This document shows, piece by piece, positions 26,250 through 35,658 of a stretch of 64,000 bases of DNA (its first letter is position 1; each line of letters opens with the position of its first letter). Where the stretch lies: contig OMWX01000001.1 of NCBI GenBank assembly GCA_900314875.1, positions 62,001 to 126,000 of the forward strand. The letters run 5' to 3'. Source of the DNA: an uncultured Actinomycetes bacterium. Its GTDB lineage: Bacteria > Actinomycetota > Actinomycetes > Actinomycetales > Bifidobacteriaceae. Under the pieces are notes generated by a model. The model saw only the letters and a list, made by a program, of their open reading frames with translations, made no database searches and was not told where the DNA came from. Made by a program: the position numbers and the translations under genes.

Positions 26250-26454
26250 CAAAAGAAACATGCGAGCAAAGAGGCGGACGAACGGGCGGAAAACAGCTGA
26301 AAATGTTGCATATGTCACTGTGTTGCGTAAAATGTACAGGGCATGAGATAAAAAAGATATGCAGAGTGAAATTCATATTGAAAAAAATGTATCGCGTAAA
26401 ACGAATGGTGCTTTGTTCGATTAAACTCTGAAACGATACAGCGAAAGGAATGCC

Positions 26455-26763
26455 ATGGTAAAACACGTTTACTATACGACCATTGTTGACGACAACGTCA
26501 ATAACAACATGTATTTCCGTTTGGCAGGAGGAGTTCCTGTTTTTGCGGTATTCGGCATGGGACAGTTTGAGGGCAAGGATATTGCCGTGGTTGCCGTAAG
26601 CGATGACGCCGAAGTGGCAGTCGTCGGCTGGGCGCACGGATACAAGCCCGGAAGCGACCCGGATGTAGAGGAAGAAATCGCGGAATATCTGAGGACTTGT
26701 CCCAGCGTTAAAGACGCGGATCTTTATATTGATCCGATTGTTCACGACGAACGCGATTTTTAA
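26455..26763 (+). CDS. Hypothetical 102-aa protein
   Basis: A small soluble acidic protein with no membrane segment. It begins MVKHVYYTTIVDDNVNNNMYF, has hydrophobic beta-like strands (GGVPVFAVFGMG; DIAVVAVSDDAEVAVVGW) and ends with an acidic helix (DPDVEEEIAEYLRTC) and IDPIVHDERDF. I do not recognise the family. ATG 26455 follows GAAAGGA at 6 nt, and codon use looks like that of neighbouring genes, so it is probably real. It stands alone: the gene-free region precedes it, and it converges on pknB through a 13-A run and a bidirectional terminator. No function is proposed. Confidence 0.75.
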   Translation: MVKHVYYTTIVDDNVNNNMYFRLAGGVPVFAVFGMGQFEGKDIAVVAVSDDAEVAVVGWAHGYKPGSDPDVEEEIAEYLRTCPSVKDADLYIDPIVHDERDF

Positions 26764-26774
26764 AAAAAAAAAAA
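26762..26774. repeat. Run of 13 A
   Basis: The homopolymer starts inside the TAA stop codon of the preceding gene (26761-26763). Length changes here would not alter the protein. Confidence 0.95.
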
Positions 26775-26803
26775 GAATCAAGCAATCAAGCAAACAGGCA
26801 AAC

Positions 26804-26841
26804 AAAAAGCCGCACTCCGAATTTTCGAAGCGCGGCTTTTT
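26804..26841. terminator. Bidirectional terminator between the hypothetical gene and pknB
   Basis: Stem 26804-26813 with 26832-26841 (arm AAAAAGCCGC), 18-nt loop containing a second small pairing (TTCGAA). The A/T arms give a T-run on both strands, serving both converging genes. Confidence 0.85.
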
Positions 26842-26881
26842 GCTGTTCGCGTTTTAGCCGTTAATCTCAGCCGTTCGGCCG

Positions 26882-28942
26882 TTAATTGTTTGAAGGAGAC
26901 GGCGAACTTGATGACGAGGATGACGGCGAAGGCGACGGACTGGATTCAGAAGCCTTTGTCGTTACCGTCACCGTAGATCCCTTGTCTGCGGAAGTTCCCG
27001 GCGCGGGATCAGTGCTGACAACCGTATCGTTCGAACCGCTTGAGCCTGTTTGTCTGACGTTAAACCCGAGCGACTTGAGCTGGCTTTCATACTCGGAGAA
27101 CTTCATGCCCGAGCTGAATCCTGGAACAGAAATCTTTGTCTTTCCGGAAGAGATGTACAAAGTAATCATCGAACGCTGGTCGACTGATGAACCGACAGCC
27201 GGGTTGACTCTCGTGACTTTGCCCTTCTCAACCGTGTCGGAAGCTTCTTCCTGGATTGTGATATTGAAATTCAGCTTTTGAAGCGCGGCGGAAGCTTCTT
27301 CGCGGGTCTTTCCTACCAGATCTTTGGGAACGCTTGTCTTACCCGAGGAAATGTACAGCGTAATGGTAGAACCCTTGGCGATGTTCTGTCCCGCTTCGGG
27401 ATCTGTTCTGGTTACGTTGTTTACGGTGACAGTCGCGCTGTCTTCGATATTTGTCACATCGGAAACCTTGAAGCCCTGATTCTGAAGAATCTGCCTTGCC
27501 TCATCCTGAGACTTGTTGGAAACGTCGGGGACGGCGGTCGGTCTCGGTCCTGCCGAGAACCATACTTTAACCACGGAACCTTTCTCGACGGACGTGCCGC
27601 CGGCAGGATCCTGCTTCGTGAATGTTCCCTTGTCTTTAGCCGAATCCGTATCCTGTTCTTCTTGGAATACCAGACCCGCAGCCTCAATCAGCTCCTTGGC
27701 TCTTGCCGAAGATGTCTGCTCGGTAATAACCGGAACGTTTACGCTCTGAGGCTTATCCGACTTCTTGGAAGACCACAGCCATGCGCCCACTCCCGCGCCG
27801 ACAAACAGTACTGCAGCGATAATGCCTGCAATAATGCGTTTTTTGCGCTTCTTCTGATATTCCTCTTCCAAACGCTGATCCGTGCGTGACTGAGCCATGA
27901 CATCGTCCATGTCGTCGCTTTCGGGGATGAAAGCGTCGATATCTCCGAAAGCGTTCGGCTCTCCTTCAACAGGATCGAAAGCCTGAGTGGTTTCGCCCGC
28001 AGCGGGATCCAAAACCTGAGTCTTGTTCTTTGCCTGAGTCAGATCGACAAGCGGGTTGAAATTCGCTGCTGCCGGAACTTCGCCGTTGGAAACCGCAAGA
28101 ATATCATTGCGAAACTCGGTCGCGGTTGCGTAACGGTTTGCGCGATCTTTCGCGATGGCCTTGGCGCAGATATTGTCCCAAACTTTCGGCAATCCGGGAA
28201 CAACCGCGCTGGGCGGCATGCATACTTCGGAAACATGCTGATATGCGATTGCAACAGCCGAGTCGCCCGTAAACGGCGGCTGTCCCGTAAGCATTTCGTA
28301 CAGCACGCAGCCGGCCGAATACAGGTCCGACCTCATATCCACAGTCTCTCCGCGAGCCTGTTCGGGGCTCAGGTACTGTGCAGTGCCCACTACACCCTGA
28401 TTTTGAGTCATTGTCGCGGCGGAATCGTCCAAAGCGCGGGCGATTCCGAAATCCATGACCTTGACTTCGCCCTGTTCGCTGATCATGATGTTTCCGGGCT
28501 TGATATCGCGGTGAACAATGCCCATTCTGTGCGAATAATTCAGCGCATTGAGCATTCCGAGCATAATCTGTTCCGCGTCGCCCTGATTCAAAGCTCCCTG
28601 AGCCTTGATGATATCGCGCAGAGTTCGTCCCCTGACATACTCCATAACGATGTAAGGAATCGAAATCGGTCTGTCGGCCTCATCTTTCAAATGCTCTTCG
28701 CCCGAATCATAAATTGCAACGATATTCGGGTTGTTCATCTGTGCGACAGAACGCGCTTCGCGGTGGAATCTGGTCAGGAAGATGGAATCCGTGGCCAGAT
28801 CATTGCGCATAATCTTAATCGCAACCGCGCGTCCCAAGCGCGTGTCGGTTCCCAAGTGAACCTCGGCCATGCCGCCGTGACCGATAAGATCACCGACGGA
28901 GTATCTGCCGTTTGCCAGCGTTTTCGGAATGTACATGCTCAT
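26882..28942 (-). CDS. pknB: PASTA-domain Ser/Thr protein kinase
   Basis: A 686-aa membrane kinase sensing muropeptides or lipid II. The kinase domain (residues 13-275) has GHGGMAEVH, VAIKIM, HRDIKPGNIM, DFG and GTAQYLSPEQARG, so it should be active. A cytoplasmic juxtamembrane region with Thr-rich likely phosphosites follows, then one membrane helix (IIAGIIAAVLFVGAGVGAWLW). The outside part has four PASTA repeats, each ending in a VxVxxS(A/S)G-like strand, and a Ser/Pro tail. Its start overlaps the pknA stop by ATGA; the Met two codons later is also possible. It is the last gene of the cluster fhaA-fhaB-PP2C-rodA-pbpA-pknA-pknB. Confidence 0.97.
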   Translation of the reverse strand: MSMYIPKTLANGRYSVGDLIGHGGMAEVHLGTDTRLGRAVAIKIMRNDLATDSIFLTRFHREARSVAQMNNPNIVAIYDSGEEHLKDEADRPISIPYIVMEYVRGRTLRDIIKAQGALNQGDAEQIMLGMLNALNYSHRMGIVHRDIKPGNIMISEQGEVKVMDFGIARALDDSAATMTQNQGVVGTAQYLSPEQARGETVDMRSDLYSAGCVLYEMLTGQPPFTGDSAVAIAYQHVSEVCMPPSAVVPGLPKVWDNICAKAIAKDRANRYATATEFRNDILAVSNGEVPAAANFNPLVDLTQAKNKTQVLDPAAGETTQAFDPVEGEPNAFGDIDAFIPESDDMDDVMAQSRTDQRLEEEYQKKRKKRIIAGIIAAVLFVGAGVGAWLWSSKKSDKPQSVNVPVITEQTSSARAKELIEAAGLVFQEEQDTDSAKDKGTFTKQDPAGGTSVEKGSVVKVWFSAGPRPTAVPDVSNKSQDEARQILQNQGFKVSDVTNIEDSATVTVNNVTRTDPEAGQNIAKGSTITLYISSGKTSVPKDLVGKTREEASAALQKLNFNITIQEEASDTVEKGKVTRVNPAVGSSVDQRSMITLYISSGKTKISVPGFSSGMKFSEYESQLKSLGFNVRQTGSSGSNDTVVSTDPAPGTSADKGSTVTVTTKASESSPSPSPSSSSSSSPSPSNN

Positions 28943-30096
28943 TGCGAACCTTCTTCACTTCTGTTATTCGGATTATTTACGGTTTGGTTTACGGATTGAG
29001 TTTCGTTTTGCGAAGACGATTGACCGGGAGGCTCCTGAGGCGAATCGTGCGGCAGGCTTCGTATTACCCGGCCTTTGAACGGAGGAGAATTTTTGTCCGC
29101 TCCCTCATACGGTTCGAAAACCGTGCCGCGTTCCCAGTCCGGCGCTGTTGACGGCAGATACGGAAACTCTCTGCTCAAGTCCGAATGCGTTTTGACCTGA
29201 TAAGGATAAAACCTGTTTGACGTGTATCTTCGCGGTTTGACGGTCTTTTCTTCAATCGGATTCATCTGCTCGTCCAGCAGTCTTCGCTCTATTTGCGCAA
29301 GCGTTTGCGAAACAGCCAGAGCATTGGCGGGCCGTTCGTGCGGATTTTTGCTCAGAAGAACGAAAGCATAACTTGAAAGCTGCCTGTCAATCGAATTCGG
29401 CAGCGGAGGCACGGGATCGTTTACGTGAGCTGCCGCAATGTCTACCGGCGTTTTGCCTGTGAACGGACGATGTCCGCATAATCCCTCATACAAAACCACT
29501 CCGAGCGAATACAGATCGGACTGCGGAGTTGCCTGCTCACCCTGCGCCTGTTCGGGAGAAATATACTGCGCGGTTCCCACTACCATTCCGTCCTGGGTCA
29601 TCTGTCCCTGTTCTGTTGACGTGCTTACGCCGAAATCTGTTATTTTTACTTCGCCGTTGTCGGAAACGAGAATGTTTGCAGGTTTTACATCGCGGTGAAT
29701 TATGCCGTGCGAATGTGCGACATACAGTCCGCGAGTGACCTGAATGAGAATGGGAAGCAGTTCTGTTGCCGGAATAGCTCCGCGCTTCTTGTAAATGTCT
29801 GCAAGCGACGGATAAGGCAGGTATTCCATGGCAAGGAAGCCTATGCCGTCATATTCGTAATACTCAAAAAGAGCCGCAATGTTCGGATGTGCAAGATTTG
29901 CGGAATTATGAGCCTCCGCGCGCAGACGTATCAGTTTCGACTTGTCGTCTACAAGATCGGATCTCAGAGCCTTGATTGCAACATTTTTGCGCAAATCCAT
30001 ATCATAAGCGCGCCAGACTTCGCCCATTCCTCCCTGAGCGAGTCTTTCGTCCAAACGGTAGCGCCTGTGAATCAGCTGTCCTCTTATAAGTTTCAT
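28939..30096 (-). CDS. pknA: Cytoplasmic Ser/Thr protein kinase, PknA type
   Basis: A 385-aa kinase. The domain (residues 12-280) has AQGGMGEVW, VAIKAL, HRDVKPANIL, DFG and GTAQYISPEQAQG, all intact. The remaining 105 residues are polar, rich in Pro/Ser/Gln, and no membrane helix is visible, whereas mycobacterial PknA is membrane anchored; here it would be cytosolic or held by partners. In relatives PknA and PknB phosphorylate division and wall-synthesis proteins and FHA partners. Starts and stops overlap by ATGA with pbpA upstream and pknB downstream, so expression is coupled. Confidence 0.94.
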   Translation of the reverse strand: MKLIRGQLIHRRYRLDERLAQGGMGEVWRAYDMDLRKNVAIKALRSDLVDDKSKLIRLRAEAHNSANLAHPNIAALFEYYEYDGIGFLAMEYLPYPSLADIYKKRGAIPATELLPILIQVTRGLYVAHSHGIIHRDVKPANILVSDNGEVKITDFGVSTSTEQGQMTQDGMVVGTAQYISPEQAQGEQATPQSDLYSLGVVLYEGLCGHRPFTGKTPVDIAAAHVNDPVPPLPNSIDRQLSSYAFVLLSKNPHERPANALAVSQTLAQIERRLLDEQMNPIEEKTVKPRRYTSNRFYPYQVKTHSDLSREFPYLPSTAPDWERGTVFEPYEGADKNSPPFKGRVIRSLPHDSPQEPPGQSSSQNETQSVNQTVNNPNNRSEEGSQ

Positions 30097-31565
30097 TGAC
30101 TCAGCGCTCCCTCAATCATCTTTTTGAAAATCGAGCCGTTGGTGAAATTTGCAAGTCCTGCCGTTTTGTGCAGAAGAACCGTAACTGCGACCTTGGGATT
30201 GTCTGCGGGAGCAAAACCTGTGAACCAGCTGTCGTTCGTGCCGTCTCCGCGTTCTGCCGTTCCTGTTTTTGCCGCGACTTTCGTGCCGTTTGACAAAGCA
30301 AGTTCCGGATATTCTTTTGTCATTACGCCGATCATCATGGAAGTCAGTTTTTGAGCCGTGTCTTCAGAAAATGCCGAAGACATTTTTTGCGGTTTCGTCT
30401 CGGAAATAACAGACAAATCCGCTCCTCGCACGCGGTCGACAAGCGAGGGTTTCATCATTACTCCGCCGTTTGCGACGGTTGCGGCCATCATGCAGTCGAG
30501 CAGAGGAGTCATTTGCACGTCTCCCTGTCCGATGGAAGCGAGAGCCAGTTTGTCTGCCGTCATGTTTTTCGGGAACACGGAGGCCGTTGCCGCCATATCA
30601 TGGTTTGCCGAATCGCTTGAGTCTATTGTCAGAGTGCTTCCCATGCCCAGCTTTCTTGCCATGTTTTCGAGTTTTTCCTGTCCCAAAGCGACGCCCAACT
30701 GCGCAAATGCCGTATTTGAAGAGTATGCAAGCGCATTTTCAAGCGACATTTTTCCGTTGGTTCCGGCTCCCGCCGCAGACGAATTCGGAAGCTGCACGCT
30801 CGTGCCGGGAAGCGTGTAATACGCGCCTGCCGGAATTTCCGTGTCGGGCTGGTATTCGCCTGTTTCCAGCGCTGCTGCCGATACGAGAATCTTGAATGTC
30901 GAACCCGGCGCGTAAAGCTCGGAGGTTGCGCGGTTGATAAGCGGCGACGAATAACTGTCCGGATTCAGCGCATTATAGTTGTTTTCGGCGGCTTTTCCGT
31001 CGTGCACGGCCAGAGTGCCGGGGTCATACGAAGGAGAATTGACCATTGCTAAAATTCGTCCCGTCGAAGGCTCTGTGACAATGATTGTTCCCTGATATCC
31101 GGAGCTTGTCAGAAGGCTGTTTGCAAGCGTCTGAAGCTGCGGGCTGATTGATGTTTCGATTGAGGCGCCCTGATTCTGCGTGCCTTTGAAAAGCGAGGAA
31201 AGCCTGTCAATCCACAAACTGTTCGAAGTCCCGGCAAGAAGAGAATCGCGAGATTCTTCGATTCCGCTCTGTCCGCCGGCGAGAATTGAGAAATAGCCTG
31301 TAACGGGCGCATAAAGCGAGCCGTAGGGGTACGTGCGCTGGAACGCATATTCGTCATCCGATTTTGCCGAAGAAGCGATAATCGTGCCGTCGGAAGCCAG
31401 AATTGCTCCGCGCGGAAGATCATATTTGCTGTAAATCGAACGCGCGTTTCGTCCGTCTGCGTTCAAATCGTCGGCACGGATAACCATAAGATTTGTGGTT
31501 GAAAGTCCGATTGCTGCAAACATTGCGATGATAATGCAGAAGATTATGCGAAGCGATTTGTTCAT
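30093..31565 (-). CDS. pbpA: Class B penicillin-binding protein (transpeptidase)
   Basis: A 490-aa monofunctional transpeptidase with an N-terminal membrane anchor (about residues 7-28), a dimerisation/pedestal domain, and a transpeptidase domain. The active-site motifs are APGSTFKIL (SxxK, near residue 220), YSSNTAF (SxN) and KTGTAE (KTG). It crosslinks peptidoglycan, probably paired with the SEDS protein encoded just upstream. AAGGAGG precedes ATG 31565, and its ATGA overlaps the rodA stop. Size and motifs match actinobacterial PbpA. Confidence 0.96.
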   Translation of the reverse strand: MNKSLRIIFCIIIAMFAAIGLSTTNLMVIRADDLNADGRNARSIYSKYDLPRGAILASDGTIIASSAKSDDEYAFQRTYPYGSLYAPVTGYFSILAGGQSGIEESRDSLLAGTSNSLWIDRLSSLFKGTQNQGASIETSISPQLQTLANSLLTSSGYQGTIIVTEPSTGRILAMVNSPSYDPGTLAVHDGKAAENNYNALNPDSYSSPLINRATSELYAPGSTFKILVSAAALETGEYQPDTEIPAGAYYTLPGTSVQLPNSSAAGAGTNGKMSLENALAYSSNTAFAQLGVALGQEKLENMARKLGMGSTLTIDSSDSANHDMAATASVFPKNMTADKLALASIGQGDVQMTPLLDCMMAATVANGGVMMKPSLVDRVRGADLSVISETKPQKMSSAFSEDTAQKLTSMMIGVMTKEYPELALSNGTKVAAKTGTAERGDGTNDSWFTGFAPADNPKVAVTVLLHKTAGLANFTNGSIFKKMIEGALSQ

Positions 31566-33394
31566 TTTGCTCCTCCTTCTGCTTTTCTCGGAACCTGGCG
31601 TTCGGCTGTATTCTCAGGTTTCGCTTCATTCGAAGCGTGCGAATTTGCGCTGTGTGCCGGCGGTTTCGGAGCAGATGATGCCGCAGTCGCAGGTCTTGAA
31701 TCGTTTTGCACTGTGCTTTGTGTCCGGTTTTGTGTCCGGTTTTGCGCCGTGCTGTATTTTTTCGCATCGGATGCGTTCGCAAAAGCATCGATTGCGACAG
31801 TTTGAGTCGTAAAAGCGTCAGCCTCTGCGTTTTCGCTCCGGTCGGAATTTGAATCGCTCGGCGCAGTATTCGGAGCCATATTCGGCGTTGCGTTCAAAGC
31901 ATTGTCATCTGCAATATTTTCCGTAATTGCCCGCATATCGTATTGCGTGTCTGCCGGCAATCCGGCTTCTGCGCGTTTCGCGGCTTTTTCCTTCGCGCGC
32001 TTGTTTGCTTCGTGAATAAGCTGTTTCGCTTCGACTTGGAATTCGGGGGACTCGGTATCGACAGCGGGCTTATTTGCTGCTGATGAAACGATTAAAATAA
32101 TCGAAACCAGCAGACAGTTTGCCAGCACTGAAGAACCTCCGGCCGCGACGAACGGAAGAGTCAGACCGGTCAGCGGAATAAGCAGCGTCACGCCTCCCAC
32201 AACGATAAACACCTGCCATGCCATCGAAAATGCAAGCCCGCCGGCAAGCAGTTTTCCAAAGCCGTCAGAACATTTCATCGCAGTAATGATTCCCCATGCG
32301 ACAATAAGCATATATACGAGCAGCAGAGCCAAAATGCCTGTCAGTCCGATTTCTTCGCATAATGAAGAATAGATAAAATCAGAGTTTGCAAGAGGCGTAA
32401 GATTCGGTCTTCCCGACCCCAGTCCGGTGCCGACCATTCCGCCGGCCGCCATGCTGAAAACGCCCGTAACAAGCTGGTACGATCCGCCGGGCGCATTGTA
32501 TGTTTCTGTGTCGAACGGGGTAAGCCATGCGCCGATTCTCGCGCGAATATGCACCAGGAACAGACTTGCCAGAAATGCTCCCAATGCGAAGAAAAGACAG
32601 CCGATGATAACCCAGCTCTTGCGGCCGGTCGACACGTAAAGCATGCAGATGAAGAACCCGAAATACATAAGCGAAGTTCCCAAATCATGCTGGAAAATAA
32701 GCACTCCCATTGACAGCATCCATACGAGAACGATAGGTCCTAAATCCTTGGTTCTGGGCAGACGCGTGCCCAAGAATTTGCGTCCTCCCGCGGCAAGCTG
32801 GTCGCGATGCTCGAAAAGGTACGAAGCAAAGAAGAACGAAAGGAACAGCTTCGCAAATTCGGCAGGCTGAATCGTATGAGAACCGAAGCCTATCCACAGT
32901 CTTGCGCCGCCGATTGTTTTGCCGATTCCCGGCAAAAGCGGGGAAAGCACCAGAAGCAGACCCGCAATCATGCTCACATACGAAAATCTTCGCATAATCC
33001 TGTAATCGCGCATGAATGCAAGCAGCAGTCCGGACAGGATAAAACCGAGGATAAGCCAGATAATTTGCGATTTGCCCGCATCGGAGGCATTTTTGAGGCT
33101 TGTGCTGCTGTGGTCGATTCTGATAATCATTGCGGTTCCGACAAGCGAAAGCAAAGTAACGCAAGAAAGACCGGCCGTGTTTGCGTAAGGATGGCAAAAA
33201 CATGCGGTCGCCCAGACTGCGAGAATAATCGCGCCCAAAACTGCGAGCAAAATCGCGTAATTGTGCGGTATCTGCCCCAGCGTTCTGTGGAAAACCTGGA
33301 AAAGAGCCAAAAATCCCGTCGCTGCCGAAAATATGAGCAGGAGGAATTCTTTTATGCGCTTCTTTCTTACTTCGCCGGTTCTCAGTGCATTCAT
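31562..33394 (-). CDS. rodA: SEDS peptidoglycan glycosyltransferase, RodA/FtsW family
   Basis: A 610-aa polytopic protein with at least ten membrane segments that polymerises lipid II. SEDS hallmarks are visible: GGARLWIGFGSHTIQPAEFAKL, HDLGTSLMYF (catalytic Asp region), and GSGRPNLTPLANSDFIYSSLCEEIG. After the last helix (near residue 430) it has a 180-residue hydrophilic tail, Ala/Asn/Ser-rich with AEKA-like stretches, longer than in most relatives and possibly a phosphorylation target for the cluster kinases. Start and stop overlap by ATGA with its neighbours. Because it pairs with pbpA it is more likely an elongation protein than septal FtsW. Confidence 0.95.
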   Translation of the reverse strand: MNALRTGEVRKKRIKEFLLLIFSAATGFLALFQVFHRTLGQIPHNYAILLAVLGAIILAVWATACFCHPYANTAGLSCVTLLSLVGTAMIIRIDHSSTSLKNASDAGKSQIIWLILGFILSGLLLAFMRDYRIMRRFSYVSMIAGLLLVLSPLLPGIGKTIGGARLWIGFGSHTIQPAEFAKLFLSFFFASYLFEHRDQLAAGGRKFLGTRLPRTKDLGPIVLVWMLSMGVLIFQHDLGTSLMYFGFFICMLYVSTGRKSWVIIGCLFFALGAFLASLFLVHIRARIGAWLTPFDTETYNAPGGSYQLVTGVFSMAAGGMVGTGLGSGRPNLTPLANSDFIYSSLCEEIGLTGILALLLVYMLIVAWGIITAMKCSDGFGKLLAGGLAFSMAWQVFIVVGGVTLLIPLTGLTLPFVAAGGSSVLANCLLVSIILIVSSAANKPAVDTESPEFQVEAKQLIHEANKRAKEKAAKRAEAGLPADTQYDMRAITENIADDNALNATPNMAPNTAPSDSNSDRSENAEADAFTTQTVAIDAFANASDAKKYSTAQNRTQNRTQSTVQNDSRPATAASSAPKPPAHSANSHASNEAKPENTAERQVPRKAEGGAK

Positions 33395-35658
33395 CGGCCG
33401 CCTCCCGCAATCGCAGATTCGCTGAGATTTGCGCCGGCTGCGCTTGAACTCGAAGGTTGCGAACTCGATGATTGAGAATCGCTTAACTCGATTTCGTTTT
33501 TGATGATTTCAATACGCGATTCTGCTTCGGAAACGTTGTTTACGACAATTCCTTTGGCGACTTTTTTCTGCCAGGATTCGGGAAGATCATCTGTGCTTAT
33601 GTCGGTTTTTTTGATTTCGTGCGACAGCTGCATTCCGAAAACATCCGTGTGAACGCCCTGGAAAATCGTTACTTTTCCGTCGGAATCGCCGATATAATAC
33701 TGCGTCTGCGTCCAGCGGTAAGAGAAAAATCCGGCAAGAGCCAGCACGGCTGCAACAGCGGCGATCGTGTACGCGATTATCGCATGTTTTGTGCGTTTCT
33801 GCGATTTTTCTTTGTTTTTCTTTTCGTGAAGAATCGCTTTTTTGACGGCCGGATTTGCCGGATCGCTGGTTTTTTCGCCGTTTTTCAGTTTGACTACAGG
33901 TATTTCTCCAGTGTTTGCCACAGCATCTGCGCCTTCTTTTTTCGCGCGGTCCGATGACGGGAATGCTATGCGCTGAAGATCGGTTTGCGAAGATTCGCCG
34001 GCTTGGGAAGCTGAATCCCGGGCGGCTGAAGCTTGCGCATTCGAATCTTGCGAGGCTGAATCTTGCGCGGATGAATTTGAATCTGTATCCGGATTTGCCG
34101 TTGCAGCCGCTGAGTCCGATGAGGGTTTTGCGTCTGCATTTGCATCCGGATTCGTCTCGTTCTGAGCCGGCGGGACATTCGAAACTGCGTCTGAAAAGTT
34201 CGGCGCGGGAGGAATCGGCAAATCTTGCGCCGCCGAATTATTTTCTGTACTGCCGTCAGCGCCCGATGCGGACGGAAAAACAGGAACAGGCGGAACAGCA
34301 GGCGTTTGGACAAACTCAGATACCTTCGAGGTCGCAGAATCATCCAAATTGCCATTCGAACCGTCTTTAGAAACTGAGTCCGAATTTAAGCCGATTTGCG
34401 CAAGACTGTTTTGATTCGGGGATTTTTCGCCTGTAATCGTCTCGCCGGTATCTTCTTCGGATGTATCTGCTGTTCCCTCGCCTGCCGCTTCCTCGCCCGG
34501 CTCTTCTGTGTTTGTTTCTGCTGTGCCTGTTTCTCCCGCGCCTTTCGCTTCTGATCCGGCAACCGGGGCTTCCTCGCCTTTTGTGCGAGATTTTAAAGCC
34601 GCCGCACGTTCTGCGGGAGAATCGGTTTCTTTTAAAACGGGAGCTGCCGCAACTGCTTCATCGACAATATCGGCAATAGGTTCAAGATTTGCGCTCGCAG
34701 CTCCGCCCACAAGCGGAACCTGATGGTGAGGCTCAATTTTGTCAGGATTTTCAGGCGCAATCGCATCTGCAATAACCGCGCTGACATTATCTGTGCTGCC
34801 GGCCTTAAGAGCCATGGAAACCAGCACCTGAACGCATTCCTGTCTGTTCGGGATGCCCGCAAGCTGTTCGCGAATCGTATCGTCGCTCAAAACGCCGCAA
34901 AGACCGTCGGAACATAAAAGCCAGCGATCGCCGCTTTGCGCGGAACGAACGGAAATATCCGGGTGCGGATCGATGTCAAAATCGCCCAAAACGCGCATAA
35001 CCACGTTTCTTTGAGGATGATGTTTCGCTTCTTCTTCGGAAATGCGTCCCGTATCGATAAGGTGCTGAACGTAACTGTGATCTTTTGAAGCCGGAATCAG
35101 CTGTCCGTCGCGCAGCAGATACGCGCGAGAATCGCCTATATGCGCCAAAACCCAGTGGCTGCCCGTCAAAGTAACGGCCGTAACGGTTGTTCCCATTCCG
35201 TGAAGTTTGCGCTCGCGCTTGGCTTTGCCCACAATCGCATCATGGGCTGCCAAAACAGAAGTGCCCATCGTATGCGCAATGTTTTCAACTTCGGTATTCT
35301 GCCCGGGTCTTTCGATATGGGCAAGAGAACGAATTGCGATTGTCGAAGCCGTGTCTCCTCCCGCGTGGCCTCCCATGCCGTCGCATACTGCGATTATTCT
35401 CTCGCCTGCGAAAGTCGAATCCTGATTATTGCTGCGAACATAACCGACGTCGGAAACCGTTGCGGAATAAAGCAAAAGCGCGCTGCTTGCAAGGTTGTCT
35501 GCGGAATTTGAGGAAGCGCCCGCCTGCTGTTCGGTCAGTGCTCTGTCTGCAGTCTTGCTGTCTGCGGTCTGGCTGTCTGTATTTTTGCTGTCTGCGTTCC
35601 CGCTGCCCGCATTGTCCGCGTTTTTTCTGATACCGATTATTCTGTTCGCCATGCGCAT
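33391..35658 (-). CDS. pstP: PP2C-type Ser/Thr protein phosphatase with membrane anchor
   Basis: A 755-aa protein that should dephosphorylate targets of PknA/PknB. A disordered N-terminus of 60 residues (NADSKNTDSQTADSKTAD) precedes the phosphatase domain: RSNNQDS, VCDGMGGHAGGD, HIGDSRAYLLRDGQL and TDNVSAVI give the metal-binding aspartates. Then come about 300 low-complexity residues (Ala/Asp/Ser/Glu repeats), a membrane helix (IIAYTIAAVAAVLALAGFFSY) and a 90-residue outside domain ending in a Ser-rich tail. The linker is far longer than in mycobacterial PstP. The ATG overlaps the fhaB stop (TAATG); a second ATG two codons on (MANRI) is also well placed. Confidence 0.93.
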   Translation of the reverse strand: MRMANRIIGIRKNADNAGSGNADSKNTDSQTADSKTADRALTEQQAGASSNSADNLASSALLLYSATVSDVGYVRSNNQDSTFAGERIIAVCDGMGGHAGGDTASTIAIRSLAHIERPGQNTEVENIAHTMGTSVLAAHDAIVGKAKRERKLHGMGTTVTAVTLTGSHWVLAHIGDSRAYLLRDGQLIPASKDHSYVQHLIDTGRISEEEAKHHPQRNVVMRVLGDFDIDPHPDISVRSAQSGDRWLLCSDGLCGVLSDDTIREQLAGIPNRQECVQVLVSMALKAGSTDNVSAVIADAIAPENPDKIEPHHQVPLVGGAASANLEPIADIVDEAVAAAPVLKETDSPAERAAALKSRTKGEEAPVAGSEAKGAGETGTAETNTEEPGEEAAGEGTADTSEEDTGETITGEKSPNQNSLAQIGLNSDSVSKDGSNGNLDDSATSKVSEFVQTPAVPPVPVFPSASGADGSTENNSAAQDLPIPPAPNFSDAVSNVPPAQNETNPDANADAKPSSDSAAATANPDTDSNSSAQDSASQDSNAQASAARDSASQAGESSQTDLQRIAFPSSDRAKKEGADAVANTGEIPVVKLKNGEKTSDPANPAVKKAILHEKKNKEKSQKRTKHAIIAYTIAAVAAVLALAGFFSYRWTQTQYYIGDSDGKVTIFQGVHTDVFGMQLSHEIKKTDISTDDLPESWQKKVAKGIVVNNVSEAESRIEIIKNEIELSDSQSSSSQPSSSSAAGANLSESAIAGGGR

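Larger units (their letters stand above)
25778..26454. other. 677-bp intergenic region with a candidate small RNA
   Basis: No frame here has a ribosome site or recognisable product. The stretch contains a promoter-like pair (25897-25924), a structured segment ending in a strong terminator (26031-26070), an 11-bp inverted repeat (26211-26249) and a short direct repeat (AAGATGACGGCAG / AAGATGGCAGCAG near 26178-26206). The last 150 bp are AT-rich and hold no clear promoter for the next gene. Confidence 0.6.

Noticed and set aside
26213..26431. 72-codon frame in the interval after nrdG
   Set aside because: No ribosome site, begins inside an inverted repeat and encodes an unstructured Cys/Lys-rich peptide; better explained as non-coding.
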